A DNA stretch of 64,000 bases from JAPULR01 sp963665075 (GTDB lineage Bacteria; Chloroflexota; Dehalococcoidia; Lucifugimonadales; GCA-2712585): NCBI GenBank assembly GCA_963665075.1, contig OY762063.1:248001-312000 (forward strand). The letters run 5' to 3'. The position numbers and the translations under genes are program-made. Positions 42,046 through 51,336 of this stretch are shown here, piece by piece. Each line of letters begins with the position of its first letter. Positions within the stretch are counted from its first letter, which is position 1. The notes under the pieces are model-generated. The model had not been told where the DNA came from. It ran no database searches and saw only the letters and a program-made list of their open reading frames with translations.

Positions 42046-42418
42046 ATGATTCAAGAATTCAGCACACCCGTACCCCCCCCCCCCCCCCCCCGATTCTGAC
42101 GAAAAATGCATTCACAGGCTGGGATGCGGCGTGAAAATCTGCAACATCGTCAAGCAGGCAGCCGAAGATCTGACGGGAGAGGAAGTTCTGGCCATCGGAT
42201 GGAGCAACGGGCCTGGCTCCGGCCTCATTGAACTGGAAGGCGGCGAGACGATCCACATGGACGACTGGCTTGCCAACGGGTATCTCCAATACGAGCGTGG
42301 GCGCTTCGAGTTGGTGGAGGGCGATTTCGGGCCCTTCGGCACAGAAGCCCGCGGAATCACTTACATCGATGCCAACCCCGAGCAGACACAGGAAGCCAAC
42401 GCAACATGCACCCCCTAA
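42046..42418 (+). CDS. Small ORF interrupted by a 19-C tract, possible phase-variable gene
   Basis: ATG 42046 follows AAGAAGGA, then eight codons run into a run of 19 C (42073-42091). In the given sequence this frame stops at a TGA just after the tract (42097). The frame one base away is open from the tract to 42418 and encodes about 110 residues including CNIVKQAAEDLTGEEVLAIGW and ETIHMDDWLANGYLQYERGRFELVEGDFG. With 18 or 21 C the two parts join. A GTG at 42131 could start the downstream part alone (95 residues). I do not recognise the family. Confidence 0.5.
42073..42091. repeat. Homopolymeric C tract (19 C)
   Basis: The longest mononucleotide run in the window. It lies at the 5' end of an ORF, where slipped-strand mispairing would switch translation. 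A sequencing error in length is equally possible. Confidence 0.85.
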
Positions 42419-42493
42419 CCCTTTCCAGCCTCCGCGGCCTCAACCGTCAAGAAGACAGAATGCTGGGTAATGGGCTGTAGATTGGAGAAGCGC

Positions 42494-42565
42494 ATGACAA
42501 AAGAAAGCCCAAATACAATTCAAATTTTTGGTTACGTTTCTCCGTACACGGGTTTAAACTTGTGA
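42494..42565 (+). CDS. Possible 23-residue leader peptide
   Basis: ATG 42494 after GGAGAAG (3 nt spacing); the peptide begins MTKESPNTIQIFGYVSPY and ends at TGA 42563-42565, 38 bp before the Cas2-like gene. Coding is uncertain; low-GC region. Confidence 0.3.
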   Translation: MTKESPNTIQIFGYVSPYTGLNL

Positions 42566-42603
42566 TATGGTTATTGTCAACTACTCCTCAACGAGGTAAT
42601 GCA

Positions 42604-42972
42604 ATGAATCGATATATTGTTACTTATGACTTGTCTGCTCCAGTCCGTGACTACTACGAACTGTACAAGAGGATTGGGAAATTCGAAAAGTGCATACTAA
42701 TCACCGAGTCTTCTTGGGCAATAGAAACGCGCAAAACCGCAGCACAGATACGAGACTATCTGGAAGGAGCCTTGGATGATAACGACAAACTGCTCGTCGC
42801 TCGCATAGGAGATTGGGCGTCCTACAATCTGCATGAGGTAGCTAACCTGCTAAATTCCTCTTCTTCTCTTCCTAGCTTTGAGTTTCCTACATCATTCTCT
42901 CGCAGTCCTGTTCCGAAACCTCCTACAAAATCTCCCATCTGGCGTGGATTAAATTTCCCTCGTTCCTCATAA
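42604..42972 (+). CDS. Stand-alone Cas2-like / SinR-family protein
   Basis: 122 residues. MNRYIVTYDLSAPVRDYYELYKRIGKF and CILITESSWAIE, then DNDKLLVARIG, follow the ferredoxin-like fold of Cas2 and VapD-type nucleases, with the typical YDL strand-end Asp. The C-terminal about 40 residues are Ser/Pro-rich. There is no cas1 and no CRISPR array within the window, so this is not adaptive immunity by itself. ATG 42604 follows GAGGTAA. The gene is AT-rich compared with its surroundings, which suggests transfer. Confidence 0.72.
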   Translation: MNRYIVTYDLSAPVRDYYELYKRIGKFEKCILITESSWAIETRKTAAQIRDYLEGALDDNDKLLVARIGDWASYNLHEVANLLNSSSSLPSFEFPTSFSRSPVPKPPTKSPIWRGLNFPRSS

Positions 42973-43132
42973 CACGTCGCAGGTCATTGCCTGCTGTAGA
43001 GTCCAAATTGTTGGACAGCTTGAAATTGCTTAAATTCATCTTCTGATGTAAATTCAGGAATGATGCCCTACGCCTTGGATATTGAAACATGGTATTTGAC
43101 TGTCCCCCCTCCCCCCTTCCCCAAAATTCCTC

Positions 43133-43138
43133 TATAAT
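43133..43138 (+). promoter_or_regulatory. -10 element of ThDP enzyme gene
   Basis: Perfect TATAAT, 30 bp before ATG 43168. A TTGACT lies 31 bp upstream, too far to pair with it. Confidence 0.5.
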
Positions 43139-43167
43139 CCCCCCATCCTTAACCGCAGGAGCCTCCC

Positions 43168-44805
43168 ATGCCCCTCATGACCGGCGGCAAAGCCGTTGTC
43201 GAATGCCTCAAGGCCCACCACGTCGACACCATCTTCGGCATCATCTCCACCCACACCATGCATATCTACGACGCCCTCTACCATGAGCAGGACAACATCC
43301 GCTTCATCGGCGGACGCCACGAACACGCCCTTGGCTTCATGGCCGACGGCTACTCCCGCGTCACCGGCAAGCCCGGCATTATGTTCACCAGCGGCGGCCC
43401 CGGCGCCGCCGACAGCATGGGGTCGATGGGCGAGGCCTACCACGCCTCATCCAAGCTCCTCCAGGTCACCGCCAACGCCGAACTCGAACTCATCGATTCC
43501 GGCAAAGGCGCCATCCACGAGGCTAAGGACCAGCTAGGAATGTTCCGCTCCGTCACCGGCTGGAACGCCCTCATCGACAACCTCGAAGCCATGCCCGACT
43601 ACTTCCTCGAAGCCTTCCAACGCTTCGACTCCGGCAGGCCCCGTCCCATCGAACTCGAAGTCCCCACCGACCTCTTCGACAAGCAGGCCGACATCGAAGT
43701 CATCCCTCCCCGCGACACAACCACTCCACAACCCGATCCCGCCGCCATCGAAAAAGCCGCCCACGCCCTCCGCAACGCCAAGCGCCCCATCATATGGGTC
43801 GGACGCGGCGTCATGCTCGCCGACGCCACCGACGAACTACGTCAACTCGCCGAAACCCTCGGCGCCCCCGTCACCTCCGCCACCACCGGCAAGGGTGCCT
43901 TCCCGGACGACCACCCCCTCGGCCTCGGCGTCGGCGAATTCGGCGGCATCCGCGGCGACAGCCCCCTCGGCGACTTCCTCGACAACGCCGACCTGCTCCT
44001 CATCATCGGCTCCACCATGGCCTACCACCGCACCATCCAGCAGGGCCTCACCCTTCCCAAAAACATCGTCCAAATTGACGCAGACCCCGCCGAAATCGGC
44101 AAGAACTACCCCGCTTCCATCGGCATCAAAGCCGACGCCAAACTAGCCCTCCAACAAATCCTATCCCTCATAGACTCCAAGCCCGTCTCCACCAACCCCG
44201 GCTACGCCCACGAAATCGCCGACCTCAAACAAGCCATCCACCAAAGCCTCCTCGACCAATATCCCAACGAAACCCGCACCCTCGAAGGCATCCGAAGCGT
44301 CCTCGACCGCGACGCCATCGTTGTCGGCGACGCTACCGTCCCCAACTACCGCGCCTCCCGCTGCATGCCCTTCTACGAACCCAACACCTACCTCGGCCCC
44401 AACTCCTGGGCCGGCCTCGGCTTCGGCTTCCCCGCCGGCCTCGGCGCGAAAGTCGGCCAGCCCGACAAGCAGGTCGTCGTCATCACCGGCGACGGCGGCT
44501 TCCAGTACAACATCCAGGAACTCGGCACCGCCCTCCAGTACGGCATCAGCCCCGTCGTCCTCGTCTTCAACGACAACGCCTGGGGCGTCCTCAAGGGCGT
44601 TCAGAAGGAAACCTTCGACGGACGCTACATCGGCACCGACCTCCGCAACCCCGACTTCGTCAAGCTCGCCGAAGCCTATGGCGCCCCCGCAACCCGCGTC
44701 CACAACCTAGATGAACTAACCACCACCCTCGCCGACGCCCTCGCCGACGACACCCTCCACCTCATCGAAGTCGCCACCCCCAACGGCTTCCCCGCCTTCC
44801 GCTAA
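43168..44805 (+). CDS. ThDP-dependent acetolactate-synthase-like enzyme
   Basis: 545 residues and complete. PYR domain with GGRHEHALGFMADGYSR (catalytic Glu in RHEH), central domain with RPIIWVGRGVML, PP domain with GDGGFQYNIQELGTA and, further on, FNDNAWGVL for Mg-ThDP. It is a paralogue of the truncated gene at 1-1505 (shared ADGY, GKGAIHE, NPDF, GFP(A/T)GLGAKVG blocks). GCAGGAG precedes ATG 43168. No small regulatory subunit is nearby, so a catabolic decarboxylase or carboligase is more likely than amino-acid synthesis. Confidence 0.92.
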   Translation: MPLMTGGKAVVECLKAHHVDTIFGIISTHTMHIYDALYHEQDNIRFIGGRHEHALGFMADGYSRVTGKPGIMFTSGGPGAADSMGSMGEAYHASSKLLQVTANAELELIDSGKGAIHEAKDQLGMFRSVTGWNALIDNLEAMPDYFLEAFQRFDSGRPRPIELEVPTDLFDKQADIEVIPPRDTTTPQPDPAAIEKAAHALRNAKRPIIWVGRGVMLADATDELRQLAETLGAPVTSATTGKGAFPDDHPLGLGVGEFGGIRGDSPLGDFLDNADLLLIIGSTMAYHRTIQQGLTLPKNIVQIDADPAEIGKNYPASIGIKADAKLALQQILSLIDSKPVSTNPGYAHEIADLKQAIHQSLLDQYPNETRTLEGIRSVLDRDAIVVGDATVPNYRASRCMPFYEPNTYLGPNSWAGLGFGFPAGLGAKVGQPDKQVVVITGDGGFQYNIQELGTALQYGISPVVLVFNDNAWGVLKGVQKETFDGRYIGTDLRNPDFVKLAEAYGAPATRVHNLDELTTTLADALADDTLHLIEVATPNGFPAFR

Positions 44806-44812
44806 CCCCCCC

Positions 44813-45550
44813 TTACGTCGGAAACATCTGGTACAACATAGGAAACGTGCGCCTGAAATAAGCATTCACGAAACTGCTAAACGGGCTATCGTCCACCGTA
44901 AACTCGTAAGCGGCCTTAATCAAGCTGTTGTCATCCAAAGTCTCAATCTCGTCAATGAATATCGACAATTGATTCATTCGCTGGTTCCAGAGGTGATAAG
45001 GAGAAAATTCCGCAAGCCGACTATCGTTTAAGTCCACGTCACGTATGGTCCTGAAGGCCATTGACCACTCATCATCGCCAACCATGTCTGCCGCAAAAAT
45101 CTCACCGGTCTCGATGTCGAAATCAAAGAAATCACCGGCGGCGCGTTGCCCTTGCACAGAGTTTGGATTCACATATGACGACACCGGCTTAAATCGAACA
45201 TACCCGACCTTCAACACCTGATTTGCCTGGTCGCCAATCTCAGGCCACTGATCACCCTTAGCGTCATTGCATCGTCTGCACGAGTAAGCCAAGTTTATCC
45301 AGTCGAATGAAAGATGCGGAAATCTGCTGCGAGGGCGGAAATGTTCGATGGTCTCTTCGTCGGGAGAGTTGCCGCCCCTCCCAGGTGGATCACAGAGCTT
45401 TTCGCAATAGGCGCAAATCCCGTTGAAGTCTTGCCACAGCGCACGGCGTATCCGCCCACGGTCACTTGGGCTTAGCTGATGCCACTGTGTATTGGAAAGG
45501 CGAAATTGGGCAAGATGTCCAGGTTCCGAAGAACGACGAACTGAGTGCAC
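44813..45550 (-). CDS. HNH nuclease, PtuB-like (TIGR02646)
   Basis: 245 residues with the TIGR02646 HNH pattern: CAYCEKLC, then EETIEHFRPRSRFP, INLAYSC and RRCNDAKGDQWP. The His and Asn are in place. Translation starts at GTG 45550, 2 bp after the stop of the upstream ATPase gene. ATPase plus HNH of this type is the Septu (PtuA/PtuB) antiphage system, also found with retrons; no reverse transcriptase is present here. The pair is transcribed on the minus strand toward the ThDP gene. Confidence 0.87.
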   Translation of the reverse strand: MHSVRRSSEPGHLAQFRLSNTQWHQLSPSDRGRIRRALWQDFNGICAYCEKLCDPPGRGGNSPDEETIEHFRPRSRFPHLSFDWINLAYSCRRCNDAKGDQWPEIGDQANQVLKVGYVRFKPVSSYVNPNSVQGQRAAGDFFDFDIETGEIFAADMVGDDEWSMAFRTIRDVDLNDSRLAEFSPYHLWNQRMNQLSIFIDEIETLDDNSLIKAAYEFTVDDSPFSSFVNAYFRRTFPMLYQMFPT

Positions 45551-45552
45551 GC

Positions 45553-46935
45553 CTACCCTCTATCCTGGTCGAGACTTTGCGACTGTCGATATTTTTCTAA
45601 CGCCTTCCCAAACCGCTCCTCGAATCTTTCCCTCTGCGCGGCCATAGGCCCGCCGGCAAGCAAGTCACGATTCACACGTTGCCGCAACTCCCGCATTCTT
45701 TGTTGGCGTCTCTCTTCCACCCGTGCATCGGATAACGGCTCCTGGCTACGCAATTCCCGCAACTCCCTTGCCGCTCTAGCTGTTCTTTCATCTGTGGGAT
45801 CTTCCACCCCCATCAGGGTGCGTAGAACTTCGTCCATCGTCCAACCAACAATGTCCTCAGTGTTGGTGTCAGCTGTCACAACACCGGCCTTGTTCCTCTT
45901 TAGCAGATGTACCTGTCCAGCCTTTAGACCTGCAACCACGAAGGGTGAGTGGGTGGTGGCAAAAATCTGCAACTTTGGGAAATGCTCCAACAGAGCCGGT
46001 ATCACCCGCCGCTGCCAAGTGGGATGCAGATGGTTCTCTATCTCGTCGATTAGCAGGATTGCGGGTTCCTTTTCCCAACCCTCTACGAAATCATAGTGTA
46101 CGGCTATCTTCAGCGCCAACGCCCATATCCACAACAAGGTTCCCTGCGTACCTGAGCTTAGAGAACCCAAATACAACGGAACTCCAATGATACCGTCGCT
46201 GGTGACTACTCCCATGTTGGGATGCGCAAGCATGTCATCAAGGTAGATAATATCTTCGTCAGTTTGTTCAATGTATGTTTGTGCAGAGTGGCCGGTAAGA
46301 ACCTCATTGCAGATACTTTGAGCACAAGAAAATCCTAAGCTTAACGCATGATCCAATTGACTCCGTTTGTGCTTTTCTTTGTGGCTAATGAACCATAGCC
46401 TATCAAGATCCACTTTTAGGTTATGTGCGTTAAATAAGACTGAATCGTCACTGGACTCTATCCCGAAGGATATTTGAATCTTGGCCTTGTCTGTCGGTGT
46501 GTTATTGCTCTCCAGAAGTTCATCATTCCACCAACCTGTCGGATTAAGGGGCAGGTTGATCCGTGTCGTTGGTATGTAGAGTAGCGGTACTCGATTCCAT
46601 ATCGGCTCGCGGTATGCCGGTTCACCATCTATAGGTTGTGGATTTTTGTGGGGCCAGTCTTTGCTGGCAGGCATCCAGCAATACGGTCCCGCACCATCTG
46701 CATAATGAGCGTACTCGGGCTGTAAACCCCAAGCCCATTTCCAACGAGATGTAGGATAGACAATGTATGACAAGGGGTGATCTTCACTTGGATAATAGAC
46801 ATATTCCATTGCCCGCAAAATGGTGCTCTTGCCTAACGCGTTGGGCCCAATGAATAGGTTAACCCGCTTGTCACAGTCCACATTAACCCCATTGATTGGT
46901 GGAACATGATGCAGGTTTAGTTGTCTAATGTGCAC
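45553..46935 (-). CDS. AAA/ABC-type ATPase, PtuA-like
   Basis: 460 residues. Walker A is GPNALGKST, near the N-terminus. Walker B is AILLIDEIENHLHP, with downstream THSPFVVAGL, the SMC/OLD-like arrangement. No Toprim domain is seen, which separates it from OLD nucleases. The C-terminus is Arg/Glu-rich and helical (RAARELRELRSQE, RRQQRMRELRQRV). Together with the HNH partner it matches Septu, in which PtuA senses phage and PtuB degrades DNA. Lower GC than the flanks suggests horizontal gain. A promoter is not evident. Confidence 0.87.
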   Translation of the reverse strand: MHIRQLNLHHVPPINGVNVDCDKRVNLFIGPNALGKSTILRAMEYVYYPSEDHPLSYIVYPTSRWKWAWGLQPEYAHYADGAGPYCWMPASKDWPHKNPQPIDGEPAYREPIWNRVPLLYIPTTRINLPLNPTGWWNDELLESNNTPTDKAKIQISFGIESSDDSVLFNAHNLKVDLDRLWFISHKEKHKRSQLDHALSLGFSCAQSICNEVLTGHSAQTYIEQTDEDIIYLDDMLAHPNMGVVTSDGIIGVPLYLGSLSSGTQGTLLWIWALALKIAVHYDFVEGWEKEPAILLIDEIENHLHPTWQRRVIPALLEHFPKLQIFATTHSPFVVAGLKAGQVHLLKRNKAGVVTADTNTEDIVGWTMDEVLRTLMGVEDPTDERTARAARELRELRSQEPLSDARVEERRQQRMRELRQRVNRDLLAGGPMAAQRERFEERFGKALEKYRQSQSLDQDRG

Positions 46936-47065
46936 TTTTGCCTGCTGGTATTCAAAGATTAGAAATCTTAGTTGCGTTCACTGTGCCGAAATTATTATCA
47001 ATAGTACGCTTTATGATACCACGGAGAATAGACCAAAGACCATTGATTTGTTTTCCTTCCCATCC

Positions 47066-48103
47066 CTACAGCGGCAGCCCCACCGCCCGACCTCCCTGCG
47101 CGCTCCGACTCACCGCCTCCGTGAACTCCATGTACCGCACCCCGTCCTCGAACGACGTGTGCGTCACCTTCTCCACCCCCAGAATCGCATTCACAAACTC
47201 CTCCTCCACCCGCCAGCCGCCCTCCTTCTCCGCCTCAATCACAATCTCCCGCAGCCCCTCGTCGGTGCGACGTCCCCCGGACAGCTTCCCCGCCCCCATG
47301 TCCAGATGCAACGTCCCCTCGCTGCCGAACAGCCACACCTGCGACGCCGGCGCGTGCCCCGTCACCGCGCTGAACCGCAGCCGCGCCTGCGCCCCGCACG
47401 CCATCCGACACAACGCCTCCACGTGGTCCGGCACCGTCACCCCCCGCAGCCACCCGTTATCATCCCGACGCTGCCTCACGTTAACCGACGACATCGCCTG
47501 CACCGTAGTCGCAGGCCCAATCCACCGCATCAAAGTCTCGTACCATATCCCCATATTCAACACGTTGAACCCGCTCAAGTCCCTGTCCTGCCGCCAGTGC
47601 AACGGACTGTCCCAATCGATGAACTCCCCTCCGTGCCCCTGCAAGTCCACCGCCAGAATCTCCCCCAGGAATCCCCCCGCAATCAAGTCCAGAATCGTCC
47701 GGTCGAACTTCAACGTCATCGGCGCCGGCACAATCTGCGTCACCAGCTGCGGGCTGGCCACCGACGCCGCCAGCATCTCCCGCGCCTCCGCCGCCGTCAT
47801 CGCCATCCGCGCCTCCGTCAACACGTGCTTCCCCTCGTCCAGGGCCGCCAGCGTCACCGGGCAGTGCAAATACGGCCACGTCCCGATGCATATCGCGTCC
47901 GTATCGTCCGCCTCCACCAACTCCTCCCAATCGTCATAGACTTCAGGAATGTCGAACTCCTCCGCTACCCGCTCGCTCGACTCCCGGCTTCGGTTGACCA
48001 CGCTCACGACCTCCACCCCCGGCAGCGCCTTGAACCCAGGTATGTGATGGCGACGAGTATTCGCCCCCGCCCCAACTATGCCTATCCGTATCGGTTCTTC
48101 CAT
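47066..48103 (-). CDS. Gfo/Idh/MocA family oxidoreductase
   Basis: 345 residues. The N-terminal Rossmann fold has GIVGAGANTRRHHIPGF, and GKHVLTEARMAMT replaces the usual EKP motif with a variant (TEARM), so cofactor or catalytic details may differ. The C-terminal alpha/beta domain has FNVLNMGIWYETLMRWIG, with the usual D/N-x-x-x-H motif weakened. Its start overlaps the stop of the upstream aminotransferase as TGATG, so the two work together, perhaps in amino-sugar or amino-acid derivative metabolism. Confidence 0.88.
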   Translation of the reverse strand: MEEPIRIGIVGAGANTRRHHIPGFKALPGVEVVSVVNRSRESSERVAEEFDIPEVYDDWEELVEADDTDAICIGTWPYLHCPVTLAALDEGKHVLTEARMAMTAAEAREMLAASVASPQLVTQIVPAPMTLKFDRTILDLIAGGFLGEILAVDLQGHGGEFIDWDSPLHWRQDRDLSGFNVLNMGIWYETLMRWIGPATTVQAMSSVNVRQRRDDNGWLRGVTVPDHVEALCRMACGAQARLRFSAVTGHAPASQVWLFGSEGTLHLDMGAGKLSGGRRTDEGLREIVIEAEKEGGWRVEEEFVNAILGVEKVTHTSFEDGVRYMEFTEAVSRSAQGGRAVGLPL

Positions 48104-49497
48104 CAGTAGCCAAGCTCCTTTTCGATGTATTCGATGCCGTCCTTGACGATGTCCGCTATCTCATCCACTTCCGCCGCCGAAAGCGTCAACGCCGGCGTCA
48201 GATTTAGATACGGCACCGTCCGCGTCAACAATCCGTTCTCCGCCAGCCGCGCCGACAGCTTGTCCCCGGCTCCCGGCACGGACGAAAGCGACTCCTTCGT
48301 CGCCTTGTCCTTCACCAACTCTATGGCGCACATCAGCCCCAACCCCCGCACGTCGCCCACGATGGGCGACTCCTTCAACGCCGTCAGCCGGTCCAGCAGA
48401 CGACGTCCCATCGCCGCGGAATTCTCCACCAGCCCTTCCCGCTCGATAATCTCGATGTTCGCCAGCGCCGCCGCCGCTCCCGCCGGATGCCCGCTATACG
48501 TGTACCCGTGCCGGAACGTCACTTCTTCTTCCCCAACGAACGCGTCCCCAACGTGATCTCTCACAATGCACGCCCCCACCGCCTGATACCCGCTCGTAAT
48601 TCCCTTCGCCAGCGTGATGATGTCCGGCTGAACGTCGAAGTGCTCGATGGCGAACATCTTCCCCGTCCGCCCGAACCCGTTGATAACCTCGTCCGCAATC
48701 AGCAGAACCCCGTGACGGTCGCAAATCTCCCGCAGCATCGGCCAGTACTCCGGCCCTGGAATCGCCACCCCCGCCGACACCGAAACCGGCTCCGCAATCA
48801 CCGCCGCCACCGTCTCCGCTCCCTCCTCCAGAATGATCTTCTCCACCGCCTCCGCACACCGAATAGCGTTCTCCGACGCCGTCTCCCCTTCCACCTCGCT
48901 CCGATACGCATACGGCTGCGGCGCCACCCGCACAATCGGCAGCATCGGCTGGAAGATGTCCCGGTTCACCCACGGCGCCTGGTTCACCGCCAGCGCCCCC
49001 AGGCTCACCCCGTGGTACGACCCCTGACGCGAAATGAACTTGATCCGCTCCTTGTCGCCCCGGTTGAAGTGATACTGACGCGCCATCTTCATCGCCGTCT
49101 CCACCGAGTCCGACCCGCCGCTCGTGAAAAACACCCTGTTCAGATCCCCCGGCGCCAGCGACGCCAGCTTCTCCGCCGCCTTGATGGCCGGAATCGTCCC
49201 GTAGGCGAAGGTGTTGGCGTAATGCAGCGTCGATAGCTGGTCGTGGACGGCCTGGGCAATCTCCTCCCGTCCGTAGCCCACGTTGACCAGCGCCAACCCC
49301 GCGAACCCGTCATAGTATTCCCGCCCGTCGAAGTCCGTGATCTTCGCTCCACGACCCGACCTCATAATCTTCAGCCCGCCCTCCTTCGCCACGTCATTCA
49401 ACTGCTGCATCGGGAACCACACGTGCGAAAGCGCCGCCTCCCGCAGCCCGTCGAAAGTCTCCGTCTCCAACCATGCCTCCAACCCCTTATAACTCAT
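48103..49497 (-). CDS. Class III PLP-dependent aminotransferase
   Basis: 464 residues. Conserved blocks are MRSGRGAKITDFDGREYYDGFAG (N-terminal), SGGSDSVETAMKMAR (phosphate cup), LIADEVINGFGRTGKMFA (PLP Asp) and TLAKGITSGYQAVGA with the Schiff-base Lys. It belongs to the omega-amino acid:pyruvate / aspartate aminotransferase-like group. It is translationally coupled to the oxidoreductase gene. Confidence 0.93.
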   Translation of the reverse strand: MSYKGLEAWLETETFDGLREAALSHVWFPMQQLNDVAKEGGLKIMRSGRGAKITDFDGREYYDGFAGLALVNVGYGREEIAQAVHDQLSTLHYANTFAYGTIPAIKAAEKLASLAPGDLNRVFFTSGGSDSVETAMKMARQYHFNRGDKERIKFISRQGSYHGVSLGALAVNQAPWVNRDIFQPMLPIVRVAPQPYAYRSEVEGETASENAIRCAEAVEKIILEEGAETVAAVIAEPVSVSAGVAIPGPEYWPMLREICDRHGVLLIADEVINGFGRTGKMFAIEHFDVQPDIITLAKGITSGYQAVGACIVRDHVGDAFVGEEEVTFRHGYTYSGHPAGAAAALANIEIIEREGLVENSAAMGRRLLDRLTALKESPIVGDVRGLGLMCAIELVKDKATKESLSSVPGAGDKLSARLAENGLLTRTVPYLNLTPALTLSAAEVDEIADIVKDGIEYIEKELGY

Positions 49498-49539
49498 GCC
49501 AACCCTCCGAAACTAGATTTGTCCAACCCGTCATAAGCC

Positions 49540-51309
49540 TTATTTCACGGCCCATCTCTTCAGCGCGAATTCCACTATCCTGTCTTCACGCTCCCTGATT
49601 GTATCCGAATTCCACTGGTCGAACCTCTTCAACTCCCTCTGCACCCGAAGACTGGATTTTCCATACTTCAGCCGCTTCTCTTCGAATGGCTTGTTGCTCA
49701 ACGACGGATTCCATTTTGTCAATGTAAGATTCCCAAGTCTATGCACGTTCAGCTCGTGTTCCTCTTTCTGCTCTTCCAACAGATCAGCAGGTTGCTGCGG
49801 CCAGATATGCTCAATCTGGAAATCACGTGACGACAGGATAGCAGCCTGCGAAAGAGGCAATTCCTCATTGGCCTCATGGCTGCGATGAAACTCATACTCG
49901 CTCAACAGATACTTCATGTCCCGCGATGTGAGCCACCTATAGAACGCTTGACCGCGAAGATTGGCCTCGAATTGACTATCACCCCTGTAATAATGGTTGA
50001 TCCACTTCAACTTCCCCACAAGGCCGTTGTAGTCAAATTGCCCATTATGGAACTCATTTGCCATCTGATAAAGCCGGGTTTGTGCCGTATGACTCCGATA
50101 CCTGCCGACGGTATACACGCGAAAGGCAAACGCCTCAATCAGCCTGAGAATCCTGGACATCTCCCGCGGATTGTGCCTGAACTTCAACCACGCCGCCATC
50201 AGCAGCGGGAAGACGTTTCCAAGCCTCCCAACCAGCAGTATCTTGTCAAGAAGTTTACCCAATTCCCCACCCTTCTCCCGTGCCTTCACCATGTCCTGCA
50301 CCGCGAAAAAGCCCATCTCCAGGTCCTCCGCGTACTTGCGGACGTATTCCACACATCCTTCGGGGTCTTGCCTGAGCTTGTCCCGAATCAGGTCCTTCAG
50401 GTTGTTCAGGTATCTGCCCAGACGCTTCTTCTCATGGCTGACGTAATTTATGTAGTGGTATCGCTGAATGCCCCTCTCATCCAGCCATCGCAGGTCTTGA
50501 GCGCCGTTCACGTATTCATAATACTTGTACATTCGAGAGAACCGGCCATTTAACTCCTCCAACCTTCCCTCAATCGCCTCTCCCCCATTCTGCATTCCCA
50601 TATAGGAACTATGCATGAGGAAGCTCTTAGTCTTTTCCAGGTCGCTTAACGGCCTGCCTCTGTCGTTGACAGTCTCGAAAATGCGTATCGAATCCGCGTT
50701 GGACTGCACCATGTACTGGATAACCTGCAGATCGTCAACCTTCCGTTTCAACTCCACCAGGAAATCAATGAATCCGTCGGGCCGCTTCTCCTCTTCCTCC
50801 TTCAGTCGCTCCCTGAAAAATCCCTTGGCCGCTGCCAGCCGGTTCTGCGACGCCGTCGCCGCCCCTCCAAGCAGATGCTCCTCCTCGTTGATTATGTATT
50901 CCCTGAAGAAGTTCCCGTCATCGCCCAGAGGATTCAGCTTGTAGTTCGCCTGCGGCTTCAAGTAGTCTTCCTCAAGCCTTTCTGTCTGTTCCCGTTGTGA
51001 CTCGTCGCTGGCCCTCTTTGCCTGTGAAATTATCTCCCTCAGCAGTATCAGAATCGTCGTTAGCCTCTGCTGCCCGTCAATAACATGAAATCGCTTGAAC
51101 GTCCGCATACCTACTTGGGTCACTTCCTCGGAATCCAGCAGCAGCAACGTCCCAAAGTAGTGCTTTTTGGAAACGTCCAGGTAATACAAGTCTTCCCACA
51201 AGTCTTGAAGATTCTTCTCTTCCCATGCGTAACCCCTCTGGTACACGGGAATGTCAAACAACCGATCTCCAACTATCAATTCATTCAGATTGACGAGATT
51301 GCCTTGCAT
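49540..51309 (-). CDS. GmrSD-like protein (DUF262 + DUF1524 HNH)
   Basis: 589 residues. The DUF262 part has PVYQRGYAWE and VIDGQQRLTT (Asp79), the ParB/sulfiredoxin-like nucleotide site. The DUF1524 part at the C-terminus has FQIEHIWPQQ, RLGNLTLTKWNPSLSNKPFEEK and a final helix. This is the architecture of GmrSD type IV restriction enzymes, which cut DNA with glucosylated hydroxymethylcytosine, and of other single-gene defence proteins. The gene is less GC-rich than both neighbours. Confidence 0.87.
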   Translation of the reverse strand: MQGNLVNLNELIVGDRLFDIPVYQRGYAWEEKNLQDLWEDLYYLDVSKKHYFGTLLLLDSEEVTQVGMRTFKRFHVIDGQQRLTTILILLREIISQAKRASDESQREQTERLEEDYLKPQANYKLNPLGDDGNFFREYIINEEEHLLGGAATASQNRLAAAKGFFRERLKEEEEKRPDGFIDFLVELKRKVDDLQVIQYMVQSNADSIRIFETVNDRGRPLSDLEKTKSFLMHSSYMGMQNGGEAIEGRLEELNGRFSRMYKYYEYVNGAQDLRWLDERGIQRYHYINYVSHEKKRLGRYLNNLKDLIRDKLRQDPEGCVEYVRKYAEDLEMGFFAVQDMVKAREKGGELGKLLDKILLVGRLGNVFPLLMAAWLKFRHNPREMSRILRLIEAFAFRVYTVGRYRSHTAQTRLYQMANEFHNGQFDYNGLVGKLKWINHYYRGDSQFEANLRGQAFYRWLTSRDMKYLLSEYEFHRSHEANEELPLSQAAILSSRDFQIEHIWPQQPADLLEEQKEEHELNVHRLGNLTLTKWNPSLSNKPFEEKRLKYGKSSLRVQRELKRFDQWNSDTIREREDRIVEFALKRWAVK

Positions 51310-51336
51310 CGCAAGCCTCCCAATTTAATGCGTCCC

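Noticed and set aside
43096..43138. TTGACT and TATAAT as one promoter before the ThDP gene
   Set aside because: Spacing is 31 bp, far from 16-18; only the TATAAT is kept as a -10 candidate.
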